From positions 1-64,000 of the forward strand of contig JBDGPU010000009.1 of NCBI GenBank assembly GCA_042219525.1: DNA of 64,000 nt. The letters run 5' to 3'. The position numbers were made by a program, and so were the translations under genes. The notes below the pieces were generated by a model that was given only the letters and a program-made list of their open reading frames with translations, was not told where the DNA came from and made no database searches. Source of the DNA: JBDGPU01 sp042219525. Lineage in GTDB: Archaea > Halobacteriota > Halobacteria > Halobacteriales > Haloferacaceae. Below are positions 39,884 to 48,193 of this stretch, piece after piece (position 1 is the stretch's first letter; the number at the start of each line of letters is the position of its first letter).

Positions 39884-40243
39884 TTATAGTCCGAGGCTGA
39901 TGCGGATCGCTCGATCAATTTCGTGCATCCGGTTTGCTGGTACCGTCCCTTCTTTTTCCACAAACCGCTTATCAATATCGATGACGCGGATCTGGCTCAG
40001 GTCGGCGACTGAATCTTCGCTGAGGACGCTATTCTCCGAAAGGAGTTCAACCTCAAACGGATAGAGATTCCCTTCGTCGTACTCCTTGGTAAATGGCGCC
40101 ACAATCGTGGTCGGGGAATACTTGTTTCCGGTATCGTTCTGGATGACGACACAGGGGCGAGCATCACCTGCCTGTTCGCTGCCTTCTACGGGTTCGAGAT
40201 CGACGCGAATGATGTCGCCGCGTCGAATAGTGGGACCGCTCAT
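39884..40243 (-). CDS. mazF: MazF/PemK-type toxin (endoribonuclease)
   Basis: 119 residues of the PemK/MazF barrel: RRGDIIRVDLEPVEGSEQAG, RPCVVIQND and the TTIVAPFT strand. These toxins cut mRNA. The ATG overlaps the antitoxin stop by ATGA, the classic order (antitoxin first). GC content is lower than the neighbours (many ATA/TAT codons), suggesting recent acquisition together with the AT-rich orphan at 40785. Confidence 0.88.
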   Translation of the reverse strand: MSGPTIRRGDIIRVDLEPVEGSEQAGDARPCVVIQNDTGNKYSPTTIVAPFTKEYDEGNLYPFEVELLSENSVLSEDSVADLSQIRVIDIDKRFVEKEGTVPANRMHEIDRAIRISLGL

Positions 40244-40518
40244 TCAGACTGCTCGTCTACTTCTGGAGCTTCACCAAGTGCTTCAGTCGCCTCGGCCGAG
40301 GCTGCATCCATTTCATCAGCTAGGCGCCTGGACCGTTCCGCACGCTTGCGGTAACCCTCCGCCAGTCGGTCCTCGTCGGTCGGTGGTTCGATAACGATTT
40401 CGTCGTTCGATTCGACAAAAACGACTTCGTCACCACCTTCGATGTTCCGCGCGTCACGCAGCTCTTTCGGGATTGTGACTTGACCCCGTTCGCCGACCTT
40501 TCGTTTGTGCTCCGGCAT
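40240..40518 (-). CDS. mazE: AbrB/MazE-type antitoxin
   Basis: 92 residues from the ATG at 40518 (a GTG at 40539 is possible; a TATA-like AAAACTATAGG fits a leaderless ATG). The N-terminal swapped-hairpin AbrB domain reads RKVGERGQVTIPKELRDA and GDEVVFVE. The C-terminal 45 residues are Arg/Ala/Glu-rich and helical, expected to wrap around the toxin. Translationally coupled to mazF. Confidence 0.85.
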   Translation of the reverse strand: MPEHKRKVGERGQVTIPKELRDARNIEGGDEVVFVESNDEIVIEPPTDEDRLAEGYRKRAERSRRLADEMDAASAEATEALGEAPEVDEQSE

Positions 40519-40784
40519 ATGGGTACATACATATTTCACACCTATAGTTTTTACCGTCGTATTTCTTCCAGAGGTGGTGATTCGTATGAGTAATTCATTC
40601 TCGGCAGCCTTCTTTACCCACTGACAGAGATACTGCGTTAGCTCTACTGGTCGGGTTTGCTCTGTCGGCTGGAGTTGTTAATAGTGTTGTAAAACGGTTT
40701 CTTTAAACAGAAATGGGATGAAACACCGATTACAGGAGGACTGCTCGTCTATCAGATTTCATTTGGCATTCAAATTTAGCACTT

Positions 40785-41408
40785 CTAACGTAATCGATCT
40801 ACTGCCCTGATACGGGACATAACCTGATCAGCGACTTTCCTACACACTACTGGATTTATCGACCGAATCGTTACAATGAGTTCCTTGTGTTCCTCTTCGA
40901 CTGCGTCCTCGTTTTCCATTCCATGTCCGTTGGTTAATTCAGTATAGGATGATATGTAGGTACTCACGACCTGTTCATTTGACGAAGCCTCTCGTTCAAT
41001 CTCGTTTGACATAATAGTAATATCGGATGGATTCGACAAACCTGAATAATCACCTTTTTTACCGAGTCTGAAGGCGATAGATGTTCGCCAAGGAGGCCAG
41101 ATACTCGTCCAAATCAATCCTATCGTCTTTTTACGGGCCCTCAAGCTACTGATGAAGTCGATGCCGCTTTTCGCACTTTTAATTGGCGAGGTCAGTTTAT
41201 AAAAAATCCCATAAAAGAACCGTACTTCGTGGAGAATTGCGCGAACTTTTAATCGAGTCGACGCCAAATCACGGTCATCTAATTGCTCTATTGATTCCCG
41301 GATGGAGGCTTGTCTTTGGCCCATCAAGACTAGAAGAGAAATGGCGATACTAATTGTCAGTAGACTCAATTCAAGCGAAAAGCCAGGCATAAAAATGAAT
41401 ATCGGCAT
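40785..41408 (-). CDS. AT-rich orphan membrane-anchored protein
   Basis: 207 residues. One N-terminal TM helix (about 10-30, LSLLTISIAISLLVLMG) followed by a long helical, Arg/Lys/Ile/Ser-rich domain. Basic and low in Asp/Glu compared with every other protein here, and encoded with A/T-ending codons, so it is probably transferred from a non-haloarchaeal or viral/plasmid source. Lies beside MazEF. No family recognised. Confidence 0.6.
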   Translation of the reverse strand: MPIFIFMPGFSLELSLLTISIAISLLVLMGQRQASIRESIEQLDDRDLASTRLKVRAILHEVRFFYGIFYKLTSPIKSAKSGIDFISSLRARKKTIGLIWTSIWPPWRTSIAFRLGKKGDYSGLSNPSDITIMSNEIEREASSNEQVVSTYISSYTELTNGHGMENEDAVEEEHKELIVTIRSINPVVCRKVADQVMSRIRAVDRLR

Positions 41409-41559
41409 TAGTTGTTAATCTTTTTTATCATACAGTTTGTGATTTACATTGCAGAAACCGGCAATATATTGCTTGGTTCATCTACTGTATTGAGACACAA
41501 GGTAGACTCAGTTCCGTCTTCAATATCGAACAAAAAACCGCTGTTCCAGCTGCTTTTCC

Positions 41560-43560
41560 TCAATCGTCCGCCGTCGGCGTCGGCGTCGTCGCGTCCGCCT
41601 GCGACTCCCACAATGACGCGTACTCGCTGTCGCGGTCGAGCAGCTCGTCGTGCGAGCCGGTTTCGATCACTTCGCCGTCGTCCATGACGACGATGCGGTC
41701 GGCGCCGCTGATCGTCGAGAGCCGGTGCGCGATGACGAAGGCCGTGCGGTCGGCGATGAGGCGGTCGAGGCTCTCCTGGATGAGGTCCTCCGTCTCCGTG
41801 TCGACGTCGGAGGTCGCCTCGTCGAAGATGATGATCGCGGGGTCGTTGAGGAGCGCGCGGGCGATGGCGAGTCGCTGGCGCTGGCCGCCGGAGAGCTTGA
41901 TCCCGCGCTCGCCGACCTGCGTGTCGTAGCCGTCCGGCAGGTCCTCGATGAACTCGTGGGCCTCGGCGGCCGTCGCGGCCTCGACGACGCGCTCGCGGAC
42001 GGCGTCCGCGTCGACCGTCTCGCTGCCGTCGGCGTCGACGGCGGCTTTCGGCTCACCTTCGGCATCGAGGTCGGCGAACTCTTCGCCGACGATCTCCGGC
42101 TCGTCCATCTGGCCGCTCTCGACGCCCAGCGCCTCGCGGTCGCCGTAGGCGATGTTCTCGGCGACGGTCCCCGAGAAGAGGTAGGGGTTCTGCTCGACGA
42201 TGGCGATCTCCTCGCGGAGCGTCCGGAGGTCGTACTCGCGGACGTCGACGCCGTCGACGGTGACGGCGCCGTCGTCCACGTCGTGGAGGCGGGCGACGAG
42301 CTTCACGAGCGTCGACTTCCCGGCGCCCGTTGCGCCCGCGAGACCGACCGTGGTGCCGGCCGGCACGTCCAGCGAGACGTCGCGGACGACCGGGTCGTGG
42401 TCGTCGTAGCCGAAGGTGACGTCGTCGAACGCCACGTCGCCTTCGATCGTCTCGGGCGCGTGCGGGTTCTCGGGGTTGGTCACCGCGGATTCCTGATCGA
42501 GCAGGCCGAAGACGCGCTCGGCGCTGGACTCCGCGAGCTGGTACTTGTTCGCCGACTTGCCGACGCGGCGCATCGGGGAGTAGAGGCGGCGGAGGTAGAG
42601 GAAGAACGCGGCGAGGGCCCCGGCCCCGAGCGCGCCCTCGGCGTTGAAGATGATGTCGCGGCCGCCGATGTAGAGGACGACGACGAAGACGACGCCGGTC
42701 AGGAGCCGGAGCGCGGCGAAGAACCCGCGCCGGATCCGGAGCGCGCTCACTTTCTCGTCGTGGTACGTCTGGCTCTGGGCGGCCACGCGCTTGCGCTCGA
42801 ACGCGTAGCGGTTGAACGCCTTGACGACGGCGACGCCGCCGAGGTTGTTCTCTAAGCGCGTGTTGAGCCGCGACACCGTCTCGCGGATCGCCTTGTATTT
42901 CGGCTCGATCCAGCGCAGGAAGAACGCGCTGGCGACGCCGATGATCGGCACCGGAGCGAGCGCGATCGCGGCCAGTTTCGGCGAGTAGAACCACAGTACG
43001 ACGCCGATCCCGCCGACGGTCGCGATGACGCGGATCAGCTGTCGAAACTCCGTGTTGAGGAACTGCTCCAGCCGGTTGATGTCGCTGTTGAGGACGGACA
43101 TCATCGCGCCCGTCTGGTGGTTCGCGAAGAAGCTCATCGAGAGGTGCTGGAGCTGGTCGTACGTGTCGTCCCGGAGGTCGCGCTGGATCTTCTGGGCCGC
43201 CGACTGGATGAGGTAGCGCGACGCGAACCGCGTCGCCGAGCGTATCAGGTACGCCAGTATCGCGATGACCACGAGCTGCTGCAGCAGCGCGAACCGTGCC
43301 ACCTGTCCGGTGATCGGGTCGACCGGCACGATGCCGACGTCCGCGAGAAGCCCCGGCTCGCCGGACCCGAGGACCACCCGGTCGATCGCCGTCGCGACGA
43401 TGATGGGAGGAACGAGCCGCGCGAAGCGGGTACAGAACGAGGCGATCACGCCGATCGTCAACCGGAGCCAGTAGGGCTTCGCGTACGCCAGCAGCCGTCG
43501 TATCGGGTTGCCGTCGACGTTCTCGCGGACGTTCTCGAAGCCGCCGTGTTCGTCCGCCAT
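41560..43560 (-). CDS. ABC exporter, fused TMD-NBD (MsbA/Lipid-drug type)
   Basis: 666 residues. Six TM helices (about 30-330) form an ABC_membrane domain with SMSFFANHQTGAMMSVLNSD coupling features. The ATPase domain (about 380-650) has Walker A GATGAGKSTLV, Q-loop EQNPYLFSG, signature LSGGQRQRLAIARAL, Walker B AIIIFDEATSDVD and the H-loop AHRLST. An acidic insert of about 50 residues sits between the Q-loop and the signature, common in haloarchaeal versions. Homodimeric exporter expected; substrate unknown. No partner half-transporter nearby. Confidence 0.92.
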   Translation of the reverse strand: MADEHGGFENVRENVDGNPIRRLLAYAKPYWLRLTIGVIASFCTRFARLVPPIIVATAIDRVVLGSGEPGLLADVGIVPVDPITGQVARFALLQQLVVIAILAYLIRSATRFASRYLIQSAAQKIQRDLRDDTYDQLQHLSMSFFANHQTGAMMSVLNSDINRLEQFLNTEFRQLIRVIATVGGIGVVLWFYSPKLAAIALAPVPIIGVASAFFLRWIEPKYKAIRETVSRLNTRLENNLGGVAVVKAFNRYAFERKRVAAQSQTYHDEKVSALRIRRGFFAALRLLTGVVFVVVLYIGGRDIIFNAEGALGAGALAAFFLYLRRLYSPMRRVGKSANKYQLAESSAERVFGLLDQESAVTNPENPHAPETIEGDVAFDDVTFGYDDHDPVVRDVSLDVPAGTTVGLAGATGAGKSTLVKLVARLHDVDDGAVTVDGVDVREYDLRTLREEIAIVEQNPYLFSGTVAENIAYGDREALGVESGQMDEPEIVGEEFADLDAEGEPKAAVDADGSETVDADAVRERVVEAATAAEAHEFIEDLPDGYDTQVGERGIKLSGGQRQRLAIARALLNDPAIIIFDEATSDVDTETEDLIQESLDRLIADRTAFVIAHRLSTISGADRIVVMDDGEVIETGSHDELLDRDSEYASLWESQADATTPTPTADD

Positions 43561-43686
43561 TTCCTTACTGTGGGGACCGCCGCCGGTTATGCGTTATCGT
43601 CGGCGATTCTCGTAGGGATTGGAAGAGTTCTATTAGCGGGTCGGTTGTTAAGCGACCTCTACGGAGGTCCTTGGCAGGTGGAAATC

Positions 43687-44022
43687 CTCGATTGCTCTTG
43701 CTTATAAACTGTATTTAATGGTGGAGGCACTGCTGCGCTTGACAGCACCGCAGACGCCTCGAAAGTCCTCGGCCGCTCTTGCTTATAAACTGTTTTTAAA
43801 GGTACAGACGCTGCTGCGCTTGACAGCACTGCAGACGCCTCGAAAGCCCTCGGCCGCTCTTGCTTATAAACTGTTTTTATAGGTGCAGACGCTGCTGCGC
43901 TTGCCAGCACCGCAGACTCCTCGAAAGCCCTCGGCCGCTCTTGCTTATAAACTGTTTTTATAGGTGCAGACGCTGCTGCGCTTGACAGCACCACAGACAC
44001 CTCGAAAGCCCTCGGCCGCTCG
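43687..44022 (-). repeat. Four 81-bp tandem units, each with a TATA box: candidate small-RNA array
   Basis: Copies of an 81-bp unit are aligned by GCTTATAAACTG at 43700, 43781, 43862 and 43943. On the minus strand each unit gives a TATA-like sequence (CTATAAAAACAG or CTTTAAAAACAG) and, about 27 nt on, GGGCTTTCGAGG. It then forms a hairpin from GTGCTG and CAGCAG around a 7-nt loop. The frame is also open on the minus strand (27-residue repeat), because 81 is a multiple of three. The unit is related to the elements at 44541-44680. I do not recognise a known family. Confidence 0.65.
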
Positions 44023-44130
44023 CGGTCGCTCCGCGACATATCTGGACCTCTCCGCCGCGAAAGACGGTCCGGGCTGCCTGCAGTAGCGGGCTGCCGGGCT
44101 GCGACTTTCTGGCCTTCGTTCGCTTCGTCG

Positions 44131-44268
44131 CCGGCGCGCGTCGCGCGCCGGCTGCCCGAGAGACCTGCGGTCTCTCGCTGCTCGCGAAGACACCGCCCGG
44201 CGCGGATAGGGGACGGCTTCGCGAGAAATCGGAGATTTCTCGGAGCCCGAAAATCTGCGATTTTCGGG
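44131..44268. repeat. Four perfect hairpins, each with a 3-nt loop
   Basis: 44131-44151: 9-bp stem CCGGCGCGC, loop GTC. 44157-44177: 9-bp stem CGAGAGACC, loop TGC. 44222-44242: 9-bp stem CGAGAAATC, loop GGA. 44246-44268: 10-bp stem CCCGAAAATC, loop TGC. All stems are perfect. No coding function is likely here. They lie between two sets of related short elements. Confidence 0.8.
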
Positions 44269-44540
44269 ACAGCGACTCCCCGTTGGCGCGACCGGCCATC
44301 GCCCTTTCAGTCCGCCAGGACCGCGACCGCTCAGCAACCGCGCAGCACCGCGACCGCACAGCTACCGCAGGCATCAGCCCTCCCCAGCCTCGGCCGGCGC
44401 CGGAACCGCACCACCTCGGCGCCGGCCTCCCTCGCACGCGTTGCTCGCGCGCGCCACCGCAACCGCGCCGCACGCCGGACAGCCGGCGAGCGACCGAGCA
44501 ACGCGAGGGAGTGAGCCGGATGAGGAGCGCAGCGAGCAGC
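44269..44540. other. GC-rich non-coding spacer with a long imperfect inverted repeat
   Basis: CTCCCTCGCACGCGTTGCTCG (near 44430) and CGAGCAACGCGAGGGAG (near 44496) form an imperfect dyad. The rest is Pro/Arg-codon-like sequence on both strands without a plausible protein. Confidence 0.45.
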
Positions 44541-44680
44541 GCGACCGCCTCAGCGGCTGGGGCTTTCAAGCTGTGCTGAGTAGTGTCGCCCGTGACGATG
44601 CCCGAGTTTATATATAAACGCGACCGCTCAGCGGTTGGGGCTTTCAAGCTGTGCTGGGTAGTGTCGTAGGCGACGACCGC
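44541..44680 (+). repeat. Two plus-strand copies of the GGGGCTTTCAAG element
   Basis: Copies begin GCGACCGC at 44541 and 44620 (period 79). Each has a CCGC/GCGG mini-hairpin, then GGGGCTTTCAAGCTGTGCTG and TAGTGTCG. The second copy has a perfect TATA palindrome TTTATATATAAA (44607-44618) about 25 nt before GGGGCTTTC. The shared GGGCTTTC(G/A)AG core links them to the minus-strand array at 43687. Confidence 0.65.
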
Positions 44681-44828
44681 TTCGTCAATCCACGCTGCCG
44701 AGCGTAAGTGGTCGTCGGGAGAGTCGGCAACGAGGTATCATCGTGGCACACTCACCGTATCATCAGCCACATTTGAATCAAGAATAGATTAGCGGGCCGA
44801 GATTTGAAATAGCGTGTGGGCGTTTACC

Positions 44829-45389
44829 ATGACAAAGGTACTACGTGAGATGGACGACGATCAAGCGCAGGGATCGGACGATCCGAAGGCGGCCGCCAGG
44901 GCAGTAGAATTCTCGGGCCGTCTCTCACTGCGGATCGACCAGTTCGTGCACGCCGTCGAGTTGGCGGCCGCGGCGCTGTTCGCACTCCTGTTCGCGGTGG
45001 GCGTCGTCGATCTGATGCTCAAGATCCTCGAGGCTGTCAGCAGCGGGCGGATTACGGACCCTCTCGTCGTGATCAGCTTCATCGACACCGGCCTGCTCCT
45101 GCTCATCATCGTCGAGGTGTACGAGACGGTCGTCGCGTACACGCAGGAAAGCGAGACGCGCAAGATCGTCAGACTCGTGATCTACACGGGCGTCATCGCG
45201 ATGGTGCGAAAGGCGATCATCTTCCGGACCGGCGAGTACGCGACCTCGCTGGACGCGCTGTACGCCGCGGTCGCCTACACGGTGATCATCTTCGGACTCG
45301 TCGGCCTCCTTCTCGTCGAGCGCGCGGAGACGGAGGCGCTTCTTCCCGGGTCCTGGCGCGTCCCAGGGGTTCGGTCGGTGCGGATTTGA
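44829..45389 (+). CDS. PsiE-like (phosphate-starvation-inducible) membrane protein
   Basis: 186 residues from the ATG at 44829 (a GTG at 44814 would add five residues). An acidic cytoplasmic N-terminus (about 1-40) precedes four TM helices (about 45-68, 82-103, 116-135, 145-165), the layout of PsiE, with the conserved VEVYETVVAYTQE and VIAMVRKAIIF blocks. Function of PsiE is not known biochemically. Own promoter; next gene starts 69 bp later. Confidence 0.8.
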   Translation: MTKVLREMDDDQAQGSDDPKAAARAVEFSGRLSLRIDQFVHAVELAAAALFALLFAVGVVDLMLKILEAVSSGRITDPLVVISFIDTGLLLLIIVEVYETVVAYTQESETRKIVRLVIYTGVIAMVRKAIIFRTGEYATSLDALYAAVAYTVIIFGLVGLLLVERAETEALLPGSWRVPGVRSVRI

Positions 45390-45458
45390 TCGGCGCGGAG
45401 GTCCCTGGGGGTTCGTCGGGGCATACGTTTTTGAGGGAGTGCGCGACAATCGCACCCA

Positions 45459-46634
45459 ATGACTGATGCGTACGTCGTCGGGGCCGGGCAGTCACCCTTC
45501 GGCGCCTTCCCCGACGAGACCTATCGGTCGCTGTTCGACACCGCCTTCGAGCGCACGCTCGCGAGCGTCGACGACGACCTGGATCCGGATCGGATCGACG
45601 AAGCGTACCTCGGGACGCTCGGCGTCGGCGGCCGCCAGATCGGCCTGAGTGCGCCGGCGGTGACCGAGCACGTCGGGCTCCACGGCATCCCGACGACGCG
45701 CGTGGAGAACGCCTGCGCGGCCAGCGGCTACGCCCTCCGTAGCGCGGTCGCGGCGGTCGAGTCCGGGATGGCCGACCTCGTGCTCGCCGGCGGCTACGAG
45801 GTGATGACGGACACGAGCGCCGACCGGACGAAGTACTGGCTCGGCGTCAGCGGCGAGACCGAGTGGGAGCGCCTCTCCGGGACGACCTTCGCGGGCGTCT
45901 ACGCCCAGATGGCGGCCGCGCACATGGAGGCGTACGACACGACGAAGGACGACCTCTCCCGCGTGGCGGTGAAGAACCACGGCAACGGCGCCGAGAACCC
46001 GGACGCCCATCTCGGCTTCGACTGCTCAATGGAGGACGCGATGGACGCGGGCACCGTCGCCGACCCGCTCAACCTCTTCCACTGCTGTCCGACGAGCGAC
46101 GGCGCCAGCGCGGTCCTCGTCGCCAGCGAGGACGTCGCCCGCGAACTGAGCGACGACCCGATCCGCGTGGCCGGCGTCGGCGCCGCGAGCGGGCAGGTCG
46201 GCCTGTTCCAGCGCCCGGACCTCACCTCCATTCCGGCGAGTCAGAAAGCGGCCGAGCAGGCCTACGAGATGGCCGGCGTCGGCCCGGACGACCTCGACTT
46301 CGCCGAGGTTCACGACTGCTTCGCCATCGCGGAGCTACTCGCGTACGAGGACCTCGGCTTCTGCGAACCTGGCGAGGCCGGCGAACTCCTCCGCAACGGG
46401 GAAACCGACCCGGACGGCCGGCTGCCGGTCAACACCTCCGGCGGCCTGAAGTCGAAGGGCCATCCGATCGGCGCGACGGGGACCGGCCAGGTCGTCGAGG
46501 CGTTCAAACAGCTCCGCGGGAAGGCCGCGGTCCAGACCGACGACCCGGTTCGCGGCCTCACGCACAACGTCGGCGGCTCCGGTGGCGGCGTGACAGTTCA
46601 CATCTTCGAACGCGCCGAGGAGGTGGACTCGTGA
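45459..46634 (+). CDS. Thiolase (acetyl-CoA C-acyltransferase, SCP-x/archaeal type)
   Basis: 391 residues. Condenses or cleaves acyl-CoA. The nucleophile is in ENACAASG (C87), the second catalytic block is VHDCFAIAELL (about 283-293), and the C-terminal GHPIGATGTGQ (about 334-344) holds the catalytic His. SCP-x-like archaeal thiolases form a complex with DUF35 proteins and HMG-CoA synthase; here the next gene, overlapping by GTGA, supplies both in one chain. Operon of four: thiolase, HMGS-like/DUF35, HBD, ECH. Confidence 0.9.
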   Translation: MTDAYVVGAGQSPFGAFPDETYRSLFDTAFERTLASVDDDLDPDRIDEAYLGTLGVGGRQIGLSAPAVTEHVGLHGIPTTRVENACAASGYALRSAVAAVESGMADLVLAGGYEVMTDTSADRTKYWLGVSGETEWERLSGTTFAGVYAQMAAAHMEAYDTTKDDLSRVAVKNHGNGAENPDAHLGFDCSMEDAMDAGTVADPLNLFHCCPTSDGASAVLVASEDVARELSDDPIRVAGVGAASGQVGLFQRPDLTSIPASQKAAEQAYEMAGVGPDDLDFAEVHDCFAIAELLAYEDLGFCEPGEAGELLRNGETDPDGRLPVNTSGGLKSKGHPIGATGTGQVVEAFKQLRGKAAVQTDDPVRGLTHNVGGSGGGVTVHIFERAEEVDS

Positions 46635-48118
46635 CCCGCGGTATTCGCGCGGCCGGCGTCGCGCTCCCGCGCTATCGACTCCCGAGCGACGAGGTCACGG
46701 ACGCCTGGGGGACGTTCAACGCCGCCGGCGTCGATGCCGTCGCCGTCCCCAGCGCCGACGAGGACGCGGTCACGCTGGGTATCGCCGCAGCGCGACGCGC
46801 GCTCGCGAACGCCGGTTCCGTTGCGGCCTCGATCGATGCCGTCGCCGACCAGGTGGCGACGCTCTCGGTCGCGACGACGACCCCGCCGCTGGCGGAGGAG
46901 GCGTACGCCCCCCGGATCGCGACGGCCCTTGGCCTCCCGGACGACGTGCGCTCGTGGCACCACGGCCAGTCGACCGCGGCAGGCGCGGATGCGCTCCAGA
47001 CCGCTCTGGACGCGGACGGCCTCGCGCTCGCCGTCGTCGCCGACGCGCCCAGAGGCGACCCCGCGGACGAGGACCACGCGTTCGGCGCCGGCGCCGCGGC
47101 GTTCCTCGTCGGCGACGACGCGCCCGTGACCTGTGAAGCGGTCGGCGCCGCAACCGCGGAGGCGCCCGGGATCCGCTACCGCGAGTCCGGCAGCGAGCGG
47201 GTGACCTCGCTCGGCGTCACGGAGTACGAGCGGTCGACGGTCAAGGCCCAGCTCCGGAGCGCGGTCGCGCAGGTCGCGACCGACTCCGACGGGGTCCGGG
47301 CCGCGGCGCTGTACCAGCCGAACGGGGCGCTTCCGTACCGCGTTGCCGGCGAGGGTGCGCTCACCGCCGAGGCCGTCGCGGCCGGAACCGTCGCGGACAG
47401 CGTCGGCGATCTCGGTGCGGCGGGGACCGCGGTCGGACTGGTCGCCGCGCTGGAAAGCGGGAGCGGCGACGGCGACGACAGCGACGAGCCCGCCGACGTC
47501 GTCGCCGGCTGGTTCGGCGGCGGATCGAACGCGGTCGCGATGCGCTTCGCGGGCACCCTCGACTCCGCGGAAGCCGACGCCGTCGACGGCGGCGAGACGG
47601 TCGAGTACGCGACGTACCTCCGCAAGCGCGGGTTCGTCGGCGAAGGCGACGTCGCCGGCGGCGGCGCGAACGTCTCCCTGCCGACCTACCAGCGCACGCT
47701 CCCGAGCCGCTACGCGCGGACGGCGGGCCGGTGCCGGAACTGCGGCGCGCTCTCGTTCCCCGGTGAAGGAGCCTGCGGCGCCTGCCACGAGCGGAAGACG
47801 CTGGAGCGCGTCCGGCTCGCCCGGGAGGGGACCGTCGCGACGCGGACCGTCATCGGGCAGGGTGGCGCGCCACCCGAGTTCGCCGAACTGCAGCAGCGGG
47901 AGGGGAGCTACGGCGTCGTCGTCGTCGACCTGCCGGCTCGTGGGTCCACCGGCGGCGGCGAGGCCGGGGCGGACGCAACCGTCCGTCTACCCGCGCAGGT
48001 GACCGACTGCGACCCGACCGAGGTCGAGATCGGTGACACAGTCCGGGCCGTGATCCGCCGAATCTACACGCAGGACGGCGTGCCCCGATACGGCGCGAAG
48101 TTCGTGCCGGTGGAGTAG
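46631..48118 (+). CDS. HMG-CoA-synthase-like protein fused to a zinc-ribbon/OB (DUF35) domain
   Basis: 495 residues from a GTG overlapping the thiolase stop. Residues 1-340 follow the thiolase fold of HMG-CoA synthases (AAGVALPRYRLPSDEVTDAW and the DDVRSWHHGQSTAAGADAL block), but the usual Cys nucleophile position reads Ser/Ala, so catalysis may be lost. Residues 350-495 carry CRNCGALSFPGEGACGACHE (C-x2-C-x10-C-x2-C zinc ribbon) and an OB-fold. In other archaea, thiolase, HMG-CoA synthase and DUF35 are three proteins channelling acetoacetyl-CoA; here the last two are one chain. Role: acyl-CoA chain handling with the thiolase. Confidence 0.82.
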   Translation: MTRGIRAAGVALPRYRLPSDEVTDAWGTFNAAGVDAVAVPSADEDAVTLGIAAARRALANAGSVAASIDAVADQVATLSVATTTPPLAEEAYAPRIATALGLPDDVRSWHHGQSTAAGADALQTALDADGLALAVVADAPRGDPADEDHAFGAGAAAFLVGDDAPVTCEAVGAATAEAPGIRYRESGSERVTSLGVTEYERSTVKAQLRSAVAQVATDSDGVRAAALYQPNGALPYRVAGEGALTAEAVAAGTVADSVGDLGAAGTAVGLVAALESGSGDGDDSDEPADVVAGWFGGGSNAVAMRFAGTLDSAEADAVDGGETVEYATYLRKRGFVGEGDVAGGGANVSLPTYQRTLPSRYARTAGRCRNCGALSFPGEGACGACHERKTLERVRLAREGTVATRTVIGQGGAPPEFAELQQREGSYGVVVVDLPARGSTGGGEAGADATVRLPAQVTDCDPTEVEIGDTVRAVIRRIYTQDGVPRYGAKFVPVE

Positions 48119-48193
48119 CCGAGACGGCGATGGCGGTTCGGACGATGGCCGCGAGGCCGGGATTTACAGTACCCCCTTCCCATCGTCCGAGCG

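Noticed and set aside
43659..44039. A 126-residue repeat protein on the minus strand
   Set aside because: Possible, as 81 is divisible by three, but the conserved TATA-like blocks and the core shared with the plus-strand elements argue for a non-coding array. Kept only as an alternative.
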